A DNA stretch of 45,814 nucleotides from JAWXTP01 sp044433415 (GCA_044433415.1 JAWXTP010000010.1:1-45814); one strand, 5' to 3'. Positions 30,329 through 39,423 are shown, counted from the stretch's first letter. Numbers and translations are program-made. Notes: generated by a model not told the origin, from the sequence alone.

Positions 30329-33300
30329 CTAATTTAATTTATATGTGTAATTATTTTGTTTTAAAAATTCTACTAAGGCGCTAGAAATTTCTAACTTTAT
30401 TGTCCTAGAGAACATAGCCACATGAATATTTGTTTTAGTATCATAAATATATACCTTCATTGCTACATTTCCTGCATAATCTACCCCCAACTGTGATAGG
30501 TTTTCTATAGACTTATCATTTATAGAATTAATAGGTATATAAATATGTATTTCTTTTATAAATTTCTCTGCTGCATCTCTCAACATAGTAATCCCCTCAA
30601 CCTTAGGAGAATAATTAGAACCTTTCCATCGTTGAACAACTTTACCACTAATTACAACTTGATAATCTTTGTACAAATAATTTCTGAATTGCTCAAAATC
30701 CTTGCCATAAAAAGAGAATTCATAACTACCATTAAAATCTTCTACTATTATACGTCCATATTGATTGCCTTGTGCGCTCGTTCCTAAAGAAGCACTCACT
30801 ATCATACCTGCAACCTTGAAACTTTGATCCCTCATAGCATCAGCATTAGTAAGAGTTGCTACAGGCATACAGAACTTCTCTAACAAGAATTTGTACTTAT
30901 CCAAAGGATGTGCAGAAAGGTAAATACCTGTCAACTCTTTCTCCTTATTAAGGCTCTCCAGCTGACTATACATCACCTCCGTTGGTATTTCTGGACGTTG
31001 AATATCTACACCCTCCATAAAATCACCAAATAATGAAGTCGCATTATTCTTGCTCTCATTCTGATACAAGTTACCATACTTCACTAAATTTTCAAGAAAA
31101 GTCACCCCTTTAGCATCTTTTGTGTCAAAGCAACTTCTATCACTAGGGAAGATAGAATCTAGTGCCCCTGAAAAAGCTAAACCCTCTAAAGTCTTCTTAT
31201 TTACCGACTGTAAAGACACCCTTTCAACAAAATCAAAAACATTTTTATAGTGTCCATTTTTGTTACGCTCCTCGATTATATTAGCTACAGCAGCAGCTCC
31301 CACACCCTTAATAGCCGTCATACCAAAACGAATGTTACCCTCTGTATCCACTGCAAAACGTGATAAAGAGTGATTCACATCAGGGCCCTTAACAGGAGCT
31401 TTCATACGTTTACACTCTTCCATAAACGTAGAAATCTTTTCTATATCGTTCATATTACGACTTAGAAGACCCGCCATAAATTCCGCTGGATAGTGAGCTT
31501 TTAGGTAAGCTGTCTGATAAGAAACATAAGCATAACATGTAGAGTGCGATTTGTTAAATGCATAAGAAGCAAAAGCCTCCCAGTCTTTCCAAACCTTCTC
31601 GCAAACTTTAGCATCATGCCCTCTCTCTACAGCTCCATCTATAAAAATGCTCTTCATCTTATCCAGAACGTCCCTCATCTTCTTACCCATCGCCTTACGT
31701 AAAGTATCGGCTTGCCCTTTAGTAAAGCCTGCAAGTTTCTGAGACAACAACATCACCTGTTCTTGGTAGACTGTAATACCATAAGTGTCCTGAAGGTATT
31801 CATCCATACCTTCTAAGTCATATTTTATCGCCTCAACTCCATGCTTACGAGCAATAAAAGATGGGATATACTCAATAGGCCCTGGTCTATACAAGGCATT
31901 CATAGCAATTAAATCCTCGAAACGGTTAGGTCTAAGGTCACGAAGGTACTTTTTCATACCTGGGGACTCAAACTGGAATAAACCTGTTGTATCTCCTCGG
32001 CTATAAAGTTCAAAAGTTTTTGTATCATCTAAAGGTATAGAATCTATGTCTATATCTATATTTTTTGACAGTTTTACATTCTCTACAGCATCTTTAATTA
32101 TAGAAAGAGTTTTCAGTCCTAAGAAGTCCATCTTCAAAAGACCTACATCTTCTACGTGCTTACCGTCATACTGCACAACATATAATTCCGACTCCTTACT
32201 TGTAGAAATAGGGATAAAATTCTCTAAATCATCTTTGGCAATAATTACCCCACAGGCATGAACCCCCTGTTGACGTACTGTACCCTCTAGCTGTTCTGCA
32301 ATTTGTAAAGTTTCTCTAATTAAAGGATTAGCACTACTTTTTTCAGCTAATAGTTCTGGCACTTCTTTATATGCTTTCTCAAAGGTGGTACCAGGCTTAG
32401 CAGGAACCATTTTTGTAAGCCTATTACTTTCAGGGATAGGTAAATCTTGAACACGCGCTACATCACTAATAGCTCTCTTTGTAGCCATAGTTCCAAAAGT
32501 GATAATCTGTGCTACACGCTTCTGCCCATATTTATCTACAACATATTTCATTACATCCTCACGACCATCTTCATCGAAGTCAATATCGACATCGGGCATG
32601 GATATACGTTCAGGATTTAAAAAACGCTCAAACAGCAAGTCATATTTTATAGGGTCTATATTTGTAATTGTCAAACAGTAGGCCACCACAGAACCTGCCG
32701 CAGAACCACGACCTGGACCTACAGCAACTTCCATTTCACGTGCTGCACGTATGAAGTCCCATACAATTAAGAAATAGCCTGGGAAACCCATCTTCTCAAT
32801 AGTTGCAAGCTCAAAAGCTATACGTTCTTCTTGTACCTCATTTAAAGTCTCACCATAACGTTTCTTGGCACCTATATAAGTTATATCTTTTAAATATAAA
32901 AACTGTTTAGCAATAGTAAAGGAGTTTTCAAAATCTATATCATCGCCCCATTTATTCTCGGCTACTAATTGTTCTAGTTCTTTCTCTGTTGAAGTGGTAT
33001 CTATTTCCTGCTTAACTTTAGCTACTACAGCTGTAAGTTTTTCCTTTTTCTCAGCTTTCTTTTTTGCATCTATAGCATCTACAATATTTTGAAGACCATT
33101 TTTATAAGTCTCTTTCAAAACATTGAAATCCATAACAAACTCTTTAGGAAGGGGGAAGTTAGGCATGAAAGCACTATGAGAAAGCGAATAAGTTTCTACT
33201 TTATCAGCTATCTCCAAAGTATTTTCTAATAGTTCTGGATGATCTCCAAACATTTCGAGCATTTCATCTGCTGACTTTAGGTATTCAGCTCGTGTGTAGC

Positions 33301-34039
33301 TCATACGATCCTTGTCGTTTTTCTTCTTACCTGTGTTCAAACAAATCAAGTGGTCATGAGCTTCACCATCTTCTTTTCTGATAAAGTGCACATCATTAGA
33401 TGCAATACACTTAATCCCTAATTTTTTACCTAATTCTAGAATATGAGGGTTTACTAAAAGCTGATTGTTATAAACTTTTTCGTTTAACGCAGGGTTCTCT
33501 GATTTATGCAGCTGTAACTCAAGATAAAAATCATCTTTAAAAATAGCCTTATATTTTAAAGCAAACATTTCTGCTTCTTCAAGATCACCCTTCATTATTG
33601 ATTGAGGTATATGTCCCCCTAGACAGGCTGAACAGCAGATAATACCTTCATTATATTTTTCGAGTAATTCCCAGTCTATACGAGGTCTATAGTGCATACC
33701 TTCGGTATAGGCATAAGAAGCCATTTTTATAAGATTATGATAACCCGTAAGGTTTTTTGCTAACAATATAAGGTGAAAACCACTTCTATCTTCTTTATTT
33801 TTTTTGATGTGACGTGTATTTTTAGCCACATAAGCCTCACAACCTAAAATAGGTTTTATCCCTGCTTTGGTAGCCTCACTATGAAACAATTTAACGCCAA
33901 ACATATTGCCGTGGTCAGTTATTGCTATTGCTGGCATCTCTAACTCTTTTGCCCTCTTAATCAATCTTTTAATATCTGATTGACCATCTAGAATAGAGTA
34001 ACTAGTATGAACATGCAAGTGTACAAATTGGTTTGTCAT
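30329..34039 (-). CDS. dnaE: DNA polymerase III subunit alpha
   Basis: A 1236-aa replicative polymerase of DnaE1 type. The N-terminal PHP domain (~1-290) keeps its metal-ligand motifs: HLHVHTSYS (~7-15), AITDHGNMFG (~38-47), GCEAYVA (~70) and ASNDVHFI (~211-218), so the Mn/Zn-dependent proofreading site may be active. A charged linker (~318-365) follows. The palm has GPGRGSAAGS (~437-446) and the catalytic aspartates in PDVDIDFDEDGR (~480-491). Then come the DnaE fingers, the tandem helix-hairpin-helix region (FGMTAIKGVGAAAV, ~920) and an OB fold (~1050-1150, FKVAGMIVSAS). Length is normal for Bacteroidota. It is divergent from the DUF2007 gene. Confidence 0.97.
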   Translation of the reverse strand: MTNQFVHLHVHTSYSILDGQSDIKRLIKRAKELEMPAIAITDHGNMFGVKLFHSEATKAGIKPILGCEAYVAKNTRHIKKNKEDRSGFHLILLAKNLTGYHNLIKMASYAYTEGMHYRPRIDWELLEKYNEGIICCSACLGGHIPQSIMKGDLEEAEMFALKYKAIFKDDFYLELQLHKSENPALNEKVYNNQLLVNPHILELGKKLGIKCIASNDVHFIRKEDGEAHDHLICLNTGKKKNDKDRMSYTRAEYLKSADEMLEMFGDHPELLENTLEIADKVETYSLSHSAFMPNFPLPKEFVMDFNVLKETYKNGLQNIVDAIDAKKKAEKKEKLTAVVAKVKQEIDTTSTEKELEQLVAENKWGDDIDFENSFTIAKQFLYLKDITYIGAKKRYGETLNEVQEERIAFELATIEKMGFPGYFLIVWDFIRAAREMEVAVGPGRGSAAGSVVAYCLTITNIDPIKYDLLFERFLNPERISMPDVDIDFDEDGREDVMKYVVDKYGQKRVAQIITFGTMATKRAISDVARVQDLPIPESNRLTKMVPAKPGTTFEKAYKEVPELLAEKSSANPLIRETLQIAEQLEGTVRQQGVHACGVIIAKDDLENFIPISTSKESELYVVQYDGKHVEDVGLLKMDFLGLKTLSIIKDAVENVKLSKNIDIDIDSIPLDDTKTFELYSRGDTTGLFQFESPGMKKYLRDLRPNRFEDLIAMNALYRPGPIEYIPSFIARKHGVEAIKYDLEGMDEYLQDTYGITVYQEQVMLLSQKLAGFTKGQADTLRKAMGKKMRDVLDKMKSIFIDGAVERGHDAKVCEKVWKDWEAFASYAFNKSHSTCYAYVSYQTAYLKAHYPAEFMAGLLSRNMNDIEKISTFMEECKRMKAPVKGPDVNHSLSRFAVDTEGNIRFGMTAIKGVGAAAVANIIEERNKNGHYKNVFDFVERVSLQSVNKKTLEGLAFSGALDSIFPSDRSCFDTKDAKGVTFLENLVKYGNLYQNESKNNATSLFGDFMEGVDIQRPEIPTEVMYSQLESLNKEKELTGIYLSAHPLDKYKFLLEKFCMPVATLTNADAMRDQSFKVAGMIVSASLGTSAQGNQYGRIIVEDFNGSYEFSFYGKDFEQFRNYLYKDYQVVISGKVVQRWKGSNYSPKVEGITMLRDAAEKFIKEIHIYIPINSINDKSIENLSQLGVDYAGNVAMKVYIYDTKTNIHVAMFSRTIKLEISSALVEFLKQNNYTYKLN

Positions 34040-34115
34040 AGTGTGAGTTTTTATTAAATAAATAAAATATTGAAATCCCCAAAAACAGAAATCTTAATAC
34101 TGAAATAATATTATG

Positions 34116-34123
34116 CAAAGATA
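34116..34123 (-). promoter_or_regulatory. Probable -7 promoter box for dnaE
   Basis: The minus strand reads TATCTTTG (exact TAnnTTTG), 76 bp before the ATG. No clear -33 box. Confidence 0.45.
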
Positions 34124-34147
34124 TTACAAATTTTGTATAATTTTTGT

Positions 34148-34178
34148 TTTGAAATTATAAAAAAAAATCGTACATTTG
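34148..34178 (+). promoter_or_regulatory. Bacteroidota-type promoter of the DUF2007 gene
   Basis: TTTG (34148-34151), a 19-bp spacer and TACATTTG (34171-34178) match the full Bacteroidota sigma-ABfr consensus TTTG-N19-21-TAnnTTTG. This is the clearest promoter in the window. Transcription would start near 34185, giving a ~165-nt leader containing two hairpins. Confidence 0.75.
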
Positions 34179-34252
34179 GGGAACAATAAAAGTTTACACC
34201 TAATAACACCTAGTGACACCTTTATGTGCGTTTTGTACATAAAGATACAATT

Positions 34253-34317
34253 AAAGGAACTTATAAAAATTGAGTTTTAACGATTTCGAATAAAACCAAT
34301 TATTAGAACTCCTTTTA
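34253..34317. repeat. Leader inverted repeat, copy I (long form)
   Basis: AAAGGAACTTATAAAAATTG and CCAATTATTAGAACTCCTTT pair with few mismatches; inside, GTTTTAACG faces GAATAAAAC. The right arm is identical to copy B over CCAATTATTAGAACTCC on one strand. It lies ~70 bp after the promoter and 33 bp before the DUF2007 ATG. Confidence 0.8.
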
Positions 34318-34349
34318 AAATTTTTACTAACTTTTTAAAATTTATTATT

Positions 34350-34607
34350 ATGAGTGAAGAATTAGAAAAATTAGTAGTATATAAAAGATTTGCTACACTT
34401 GGAGAAGCTAAGATAGTAGAATCATTACTAAGTGCGATGGAAATTTATACTGAAGTAATCGGTGAAGGGACAGCAGAACTATTCCCTGGCAGTTCTTCAG
34501 AAATGTTACACGCTGGTCTATTGGTTAGAAAAGAGGATATTGAAAGAATTGATGCTGTTCTAAACGCAAGATTTAAAGAAAGTGATTTGACAAATGAATT
34601 TAAATAA
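34350..34607 (+). CDS. DUF2007-domain small protein
   Basis: An 85-aa soluble protein. The N-terminal phrase KLVVYKRFATLGEAKIVESLLSAMEI (regions 7-18 and 19-32) and the following LFPGSSSEMLHAGLLVRKEDIERIDAVL (split ~45-60 and ~60-73) match the DUF2007 (putative signal-transducing/PII-like ferredoxin-fold) family. These small proteins are thought to bind ligands or partners, but no function is established. It has its own strong promoter and long structured leader and precedes pta by 212 bp. Confidence 0.8.
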   Translation: MSEELEKLVVYKRFATLGEAKIVESLLSAMEIYTEVIGEGTAELFPGSSSEMLHAGLLVRKEDIERIDAVLNARFKESDLTNEFK

Positions 34608-34681
34608 TTAAATTTGCATTCACATAATGTTAAATTTTGTATAAATTTGCAGTTGTTTTAACTTTGAATCTCTAGAAATAT

Positions 34682-34710
34682 CACACTACAAATTAAATTT
34701 TTGTAGTGTG
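34682..34710 (+). other. Perfect hairpin between the DUF2007 gene and pta
   Basis: CACACTACAA and TTGTAGTGTG pair perfectly (10 bp; extended by AATT/AATT around the loop). It is not followed by a T-run (GTATTGATAT). It is either a weak terminator of the DUF2007 gene or part of the pta leader. Confidence 0.5.
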
Positions 34711-34819
34711 GTATTGATATGTAAACAAAAAAAAGATGTTTGAACTATTTGTAAAGCTGTGTTTAGACTCTTACAGAAAAGAATTTATTAATATATAATA
34801 TAAACTTATAAGTATAACA

Positions 34820-35821
34820 ATGGAGTTATTAGAAAAAATTAAAAATGTAGCTAAAAGCAATCTTAAACGTATTGTGCTACCAGAAGCTGAAGAAGAACGT
34901 ACATTAAGAGCTGCATCTCAGTGTATAGAAGAAGGTCTTGCTAAAATTATCCTTATCGGCAACGAGGCTAACATCTTAGAATCTGCTGCTAAATTCGGTC
35001 TTAAGAACATTGCTGATGCAACTATCGTTGACCCTGAAAACAACCCTAACAAAGACAAATACGTTGATCTTATGCTTCAAATTAGAGGCGCTAAAGGTTT
35101 AACTAAAGAGCAAGCTGAAAAACTAGTCCTAAATCCTTTATATCTTAGTGTTATAATGATTAAAGCTGGTGATGCTGACGGTGAAGTTGCTGGTGCTAAC
35201 AATGCTACTGGTGACGTGTTACGTCCTGCTTTCCAATATGTTAAAACTAAACCTGGAGTTTCTGTAGTTTCTGGTGCTTTCATTATGTTTGTACCTAGTC
35301 ACTTTGGAGATAACGGCATCATGGTATTTGCTGACTGTGCTGTTCACCCTAACCCTACTGCTAGCGAACTTGCTGAGATTGCTGTAGAGACAGGTCGTAC
35401 AACACGTGCTATCGCTGGTATAGAGCCTCGTATCGCTATGCTTAGCTTCTCAACAAAAGGTTCTGCTAAACACGAAATGGTAGACAAAGTTGTTGAAGCA
35501 ACTCGTTTAGCTCAAGAGATGGCTCCAGATTTAATGATAGAAGGCGAACTTCAAGCTGATGCTGCTATCGTTCCTGGTATTGGTTCTAAGAAAGCTCCAG
35601 GTAGCAAAATCGCTGGTCAAGCTAACGTGCTTGTATTCCCTACTTTAGAGGTTGGTAACATTTCTTACAAACTAGTTCAACGTATGGCTAACGCTGAGGC
35701 TGTAGGTCCAGTTCTTCAAGGTATGGCAGCTCCTATCAACGACTTATCTCGTGGTTGCTCTATCTCTGACATCGTTAACCTTGTAGCTATTACTGCTTGT
35801 CAAGCTCAAGACCAAAAGTAA
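34820..35821 (+). CDS. pta: Phosphate acetyltransferase
   Basis: A 333-aa single-domain Pta (short form, without the regulatory N-terminal domain). It converts acetyl-CoA and phosphate to acetyl phosphate. Motifs: RIVLPEAEEERTLRAA (~17-32), GAKGLTKEQA (~89), AGDADGEVAGANNATGDVLRPAFQ (split ~116-126 and ~127-139), DCAVHPNPTASELAEIA (~174-190) and LSFSTKGSAKHE (~207-218). It is followed by ackA after a terminator-like hairpin. With AckA it makes ATP and acetate. Confidence 0.95.
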   Translation: MELLEKIKNVAKSNLKRIVLPEAEEERTLRAASQCIEEGLAKIILIGNEANILESAAKFGLKNIADATIVDPENNPNKDKYVDLMLQIRGAKGLTKEQAEKLVLNPLYLSVIMIKAGDADGEVAGANNATGDVLRPAFQYVKTKPGVSVVSGAFIMFVPSHFGDNGIMVFADCAVHPNPTASELAEIAVETGRTTRAIAGIEPRIAMLSFSTKGSAKHEMVDKVVEATRLAQEMAPDLMIEGELQADAAIVPGIGSKKAPGSKIAGQANVLVFPTLEVGNISYKLVQRMANAEAVGPVLQGMAAPINDLSRGCSISDIVNLVAITACQAQDQK

Positions 35822-35858
35822 TTACTTAAATAGTTTAAGTGAACTTACCCAATATACA

Positions 35859-35909
35859 CAACTGAATTTATGCGTTCCTCTAAAGAGAAATGCATAAATT
35901 CAGTTTTTA
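35859..35909 (+). terminator. Terminator after pta
   Basis: AACTGAATTTATGC and GCATAAATTCAGTT pair perfectly over 13-14 bp (the loop also holds TTCCTCT/AGAGAAA), followed by TTTTTAA. It lies between pta and ackA, so ackA expression relies on readthrough or its own promoter. Confidence 0.8.
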
Positions 35910-35960
35910 AGAATCCCCCACTTTATTAACCAGACAAGAAGTCTTTCAAATTATACAAAA

Positions 35961-37169
35961 ATGATTATTTTAGTTCTAAACTGTGGTAGCTCTTCTATTA
36001 AATATCAAGTTATAGATATGAATTCTGCTACTGAGAACAACCTTTTAGCTAAAGGTCTTGTTGAACGTATAGGTTTAACAGACGGAGTACTTGTACACAA
36101 ACCAACAGACAAACCTCAATATGAGTTTGTAAAAAGCATTCCTGACCACACTGTAGGTATCAACATGATTTTAAGCGCTATCGTTGATGCTCAACATGGT
36201 GTTATTGAATCATTAAACGACCTTAACGCTGTAGGTCACCGTGTAGCTCACGGAGGTGAATATTTTGTTGATAGTGCTATCGTTACACCTACCGTAAAAC
36301 AACAAATCGAAAGTTGTTTTGAGCTAGCTCCACTTCACAATCCTGCAAACTTAAAAGGTATTTTAGCTATAGAAAACTTATTACCTTCTATACAACAAAT
36401 CGCTGTATTTGATACTTCTTTCCACCAAACAATGCCTAGAGAAAGCTACTTATATGGTATTCCTTACAAATATTATGAAGAATACCGTATCAGAAAATAT
36501 GGTTTCCACGGCACTAGCCACAAATTTGTTGCTAAGAAAGCATGCGACCAATTAGGTCTAGACTTAGAAAACTCAAAAATCATCACTTGCCACATTGGTA
36601 ATGGTGCTAGTGTTACAGCTATCTTAAACGGTAAATCTTATAACACATCTATGGGTTTCACTCCTGTTGATGGTCTTTTAATGGGTACTCGTTGTGGTGA
36701 AGTTGACCCAGGAGCTCTACTTTACATCGCTGACAAAGAAGGCCTTAATGCTAACCGCATTAGCAACCTTATGAATAAAGAATCTGGCCTTGTAGGTATT
36801 ACAGGCATAAGCTCAGATATGCGCGACATTACAAAAGCTGCATCTGAAGGCAACGAGCGTGCAAAGATTGCTATAAAAATGTTTGACAAGCGTGTTAAAA
36901 AATTCATTGGCGCTTATGCTGCTGAAATGGGTGGTGTAGATCTTGTTATCTTCACTGGTGGTATCGGAGAGCACAACCGTCCTTTCCGTAAGGCTGTACT
37001 TGAAAACATGGAGTTCTTAGGTATAGAATTTGACGAAGCTGCTAACGAAGAGGCTTACGGTATAGACAAAGTTATCACTAAAGCAGGTTCTAAAGTAACA
37101 GCTATGGCAGTTACTACAAACGAGGAGCTTGTTATTGCATTAGACACTTTCCGTTTACTTAGAAACTAA
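35961..37169 (+). CDS. ackA: Acetate kinase
   Basis: A 402-aa ASKHA-fold kinase making ATP and acetate from acetyl phosphate. Motifs: LNCGSSSIKYQV (~6-17, phosphate 1), HRVAHGGEYF (~93-102, catalytic Arg/His region), FDTSFHQTMP (~152-161), YGFHGTSHKF (~181-190), THIGNGAS-type CHIGNGASVTA (~211-221), VDGLLMGTRCGEVDPG (~236-251) and FTGGIGEHNRPFRK (~331-344). Complete and normal in length. It follows pta and precedes ptb by 53 bp. Confidence 0.97.
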   Translation: MIILVLNCGSSSIKYQVIDMNSATENNLLAKGLVERIGLTDGVLVHKPTDKPQYEFVKSIPDHTVGINMILSAIVDAQHGVIESLNDLNAVGHRVAHGGEYFVDSAIVTPTVKQQIESCFELAPLHNPANLKGILAIENLLPSIQQIAVFDTSFHQTMPRESYLYGIPYKYYEEYRIRKYGFHGTSHKFVAKKACDQLGLDLENSKIITCHIGNGASVTAILNGKSYNTSMGFTPVDGLLMGTRCGEVDPGALLYIADKEGLNANRISNLMNKESGLVGITGISSDMRDITKAASEGNERAKIAIKMFDKRVKKFIGAYAAEMGGVDLVIFTGGIGEHNRPFRKAVLENMEFLGIEFDEAANEEAYGIDKVITKAGSKVTAMAVTTNEELVIALDTFRLLRN

Positions 37170-37196
37170 TAGCAATATTACACATAAGTAATCTGT

Positions 37197-37221
37197 AAAG
37201 GAAACTTCTAAAATAGAAATT
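37197..37221 (+). repeat. Leader repeat arm/hairpin directly before ptb (copy M)
   Basis: AAAGGAAACTTCTAAAATAG carries the family arm GGAAACTTCTAAAAT; TTCTAAAATAGAA also forms a small hairpin ending just before the ATG at 37223. It could cover the ribosome-binding region of ptb. The right outer arm is missing. Confidence 0.5.
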
Positions 37222-37222
37222 T

Positions 37223-38125
37223 ATGATTACAAAATTGGAACACATCTTACCTCTTGTAATGGCAAAAGGTAAAAAACGATTAGTTGTAGCCTACGCAAAT
37301 GACTCACACACAATCGAAGCTGTATATAAAGCAGTTAGCATGGGAGTAGTTGAGGCTACATTAATAGGCGATTTTGAAACTATTAAGAATATTTGTATAG
37401 AAAACGAGATTGATTATTGGGCTTTTTCCCATATTCAACAAGATGATGATTCCAAATGTGTCTCAATGGCTATAGATATGGTTAATATGGGCAAAGCCGA
37501 TATTCTTATGAAAGGACTTGTTTCGACGGATAAATATATGCGTGGAATCCTTAAAAAAGAAGGAGGACTTATGTCTGACAAAGGCACTTTAAGTCACGTC
37601 ACAGTACTTGAAATGACCTCGCTAAATAAACTTTTAGTGATATCGGATGTTGCGGTTATACCTGCACCTAATTTTAATCAGAAGCTAGCTATAACAAAAT
37701 ATGTTATAAACACAGCGCATGCTCTAGGCTTAGAGAAACCTAAAGTTGCGATGATAGCACCTTCAGAACAAGTTCTACCTAAGGTAGAATCTAGTGTTGA
37801 TGCTGCAATTATTGCAAAGATGGGCGACCGAGGACAAATCCCAGGAGCTATCATTGATGGACCTCTAGCATTAGATGTTGCTCTAGATACTGAAAGTGCT
37901 AAGACAAAAAAATTAGATAGTAAAGTTGCAGGGGATGCAGATTGTTTGATATTCCCTAATATAGAAAGTGCAAACGTATTCTTTAAAACTTGTACAAAGC
38001 TACTACATACGCCTCTCGCAGCGATAGTAGTGGGAACAAAAGTACCTTGTGTGCTAACAAGTAGAGGAGACACCATGCAGTCTAAACTTTACTCTATAGC
38101 TTTAGCGGCTCTTTCTGCAAAATAA
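37223..38125 (+). CDS. ptb: Phosphate butyryltransferase
   Basis: A 300-aa enzyme of the Pta/Ptb family, the shorter butyryl type. It converts butyryl-CoA (or branched acyl-CoA) and phosphate to the acyl phosphate. Motifs: RLVVAYANDSHTIEAV (~19-34), ATLIGDFETI (~44), ADILMKGLVSTDKYMRGIL (~89-107, Ptb-typical), LSHVTVLEM (~121), ISDVAVIPAPN (~138), DGPLALDVALD (~209) and ADCLIFPNIESANVFFK (~239-255). Immediate pairing with buk supports Ptb rather than a second Pta. No crotonase or thiolase genes are nearby, so the source of butyryl-CoA is unknown. A terminator-like hairpin follows. Confidence 0.92.
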   Translation: MITKLEHILPLVMAKGKKRLVVAYANDSHTIEAVYKAVSMGVVEATLIGDFETIKNICIENEIDYWAFSHIQQDDDSKCVSMAIDMVNMGKADILMKGLVSTDKYMRGILKKEGGLMSDKGTLSHVTVLEMTSLNKLLVISDVAVIPAPNFNQKLAITKYVINTAHALGLEKPKVAMIAPSEQVLPKVESSVDAAIIAKMGDRGQIPGAIIDGPLALDVALDTESAKTKKLDSKVAGDADCLIFPNIESANVFFKTCTKLLHTPLAAIVVGTKVPCVLTSRGDTMQSKLYSIALAALSAK

Positions 38126-38131
38126 ATAATG

Positions 38132-38166
38132 TGGGTTGTAAATTAATTTTTACAACCCTTATTTTT
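38132..38166 (+). terminator. Terminator between ptb and buk
   Basis: GGGTTGTAAA and TTTACAACCC pair over 10 bp around TTAATT, followed by TTATTTTTA. A partial direct repeat, CACAACCCTTATTT, occurs again at 38181-38194. Confidence 0.7.
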
Positions 38167-38206
38167 ACAATTCTGATTTACACAACCCTTATTTATAAAG
38201 AATAAT

Positions 38207-39298
38207 ATGAACAAACCTATAATCCTAGCAATAAATCCAGGATCTACATCTACTAAAATTGCCATCTTCAAAGAAAAAGAACTTCAAAAAGAGATAGTTA
38301 TACGCCATAGTGTAGAGGAACTTAAAGATTTTAACGCTATTTCTGATCAGTTTTCATTTAGAAAAAAAATAATCATAGACACACTTAACGAAAATAACTA
38401 CAAGATTGAAGATTTAGATGTTATTATTGGTCGTGGTGGTCTTGTTAAACCTATAAGTAGTGGTGTTTATGAGGTAAATGAAGCACTAAAAGCTGACTTA
38501 ATCTCAGGTGTGCAAGGTGAACACGCATCAAATCTGGGGGGACTTATAGCATCGGATATTGCTTTAGAAATAAATAATACTTGTAATAAAGAAGTAAAAG
38601 CCTACATCGCTGACCCTGTAGTTGTTGATGAAATGATGGATATTGCGCGCGTTGGAGGAAATAAATTGTTTAATAGAAAATCTATCTTCCACGCTCTTAA
38701 CCAAAAGGCTGTTGCTAAGGCTTATGCTAAGCAAATAAGTAAAAATTATGAAGACCTTAATTTTATAGTTGCACACATGGGAGGTGGTGTAAGCGTTGGA
38801 GCACATCTAAAAGGTAAAGTTGTAGATGTTAACCAAGCACTGAGTGGTGAGGGAGCTTTTTCTCCTGAGCGCAGTGGCACTTTACCTGCTGGTGACCTTG
38901 TAGACTTATGTTTTAGTGGAAAATACAGCCACGATGAAGTATTTAAGATGGTAGTAGGTAAAGGAGGAGTAGTTTCTCACCTTGACACTACCGACATCAA
39001 ACAGATTGTTGATAACGCCCTAGCTGGGGACACAAAATGCAAGACTATAATTGATGCTTTTATATACAATGTAGCTAAACAAATAGGCGCTTATTCCGTT
39101 GTTTTTAAAGGTAATGTAGATGCGATTATCCTAACAGGCGGTATAGCTTATAGTGATTATATCTGTACTGAAATAAAATCCTATGTTGAACACATTGCCA
39201 AAGTATATATTTTTGGGGGTGAAGACGAAATGAAAGCGCTATCTAACAACGCGTTAGAAACATATTACGGGAACATAGATATAAAAAATTACATTTAA
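38207..39298 (+). CDS. buk: Butyrate kinase
   Basis: A 363-aa ASKHA-fold kinase making ATP and butyrate (or isobutyrate/isovalerate) from the acyl phosphate. Motifs: ILAINPGSTSTKIAIF (~6-21, phosphate 1), IIGRGGLVKPISSGVYEVN (~76-94), EHASNLGGLIA (~105), RKSIFHALNQKAVAKAYA (~155-172), VAHMGGGVSVGAH (~188-200, phosphate 2), GEGAFSPERSGTLP (~214) and ILTGGIAYS (~308-316, adenosine). It differs clearly from AckA by the butyrate-kinase-specific SPERSGTLP segment. It lies 81 bp after ptb with a terminator-like hairpin between them. Confidence 0.95.
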   Translation: MNKPIILAINPGSTSTKIAIFKEKELQKEIVIRHSVEELKDFNAISDQFSFRKKIIIDTLNENNYKIEDLDVIIGRGGLVKPISSGVYEVNEALKADLISGVQGEHASNLGGLIASDIALEINNTCNKEVKAYIADPVVVDEMMDIARVGGNKLFNRKSIFHALNQKAVAKAYAKQISKNYEDLNFIVAHMGGGVSVGAHLKGKVVDVNQALSGEGAFSPERSGTLPAGDLVDLCFSGKYSHDEVFKMVVGKGGVVSHLDTTDIKQIVDNALAGDTKCKTIIDAFIYNVAKQIGAYSVVFKGNVDAIILTGGIAYSDYICTEIKSYVEHIAKVYIFGGEDEMKALSNNALETYYGNIDIKNYI

Positions 39299-39310
39299 TT
39301 TACAGAAAAG

Positions 39311-39341
39311 TTTTATTTATAAAAAAAAAACGTTACTTTTG
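39311..39341 (+). promoter_or_regulatory. Probable promoter of fba
   Basis: TTTT (39311-39314) and TACTTTTG (39334-39341) are 19 bp apart, a good match to the Bacteroidota promoter form. The ~75-nt leader contains hairpin L. Confidence 0.55.
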
Positions 39342-39355
39342 GTACTTAAATCTAT

Positions 39356-39381
39356 GGAACTTCTATAAATTAGAAGTTTCC
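39356..39381 (+). repeat. Leader inverted repeat, copy L (short form)
   Basis: GGAACTTCTA and TAGAAGTTTCC pair (10 bp, one bulged T) across the loop TAAAT. This is the simplest form of the family, 15 bp after the -7 box and 42 bp before the fba ATG. Confidence 0.8.
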
Positions 39382-39423
39382 TCAAATAAAATAAATGTTT
39401 TATTTAATTAAAAATACAATAAA

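Larger units (their letters stand above)
34040..34349. other. 310-bp divergent promoter region (dnaE / DUF2007)
   Basis: This gap holds a minus-strand -7 box for dnaE (34116-34123), a full promoter for the DUF2007 gene (34148-34178), a small perfect hairpin CTTTATGT/ACATAAAG (34220-34244) and long leader repeat I (34253-34317). No coding potential. Confidence 0.7.

Noticed and set aside
34682..34710. Riboswitch in the pta leader
   Set aside because: Only one simple hairpin is visible; no conserved aptamer core could be recognised.
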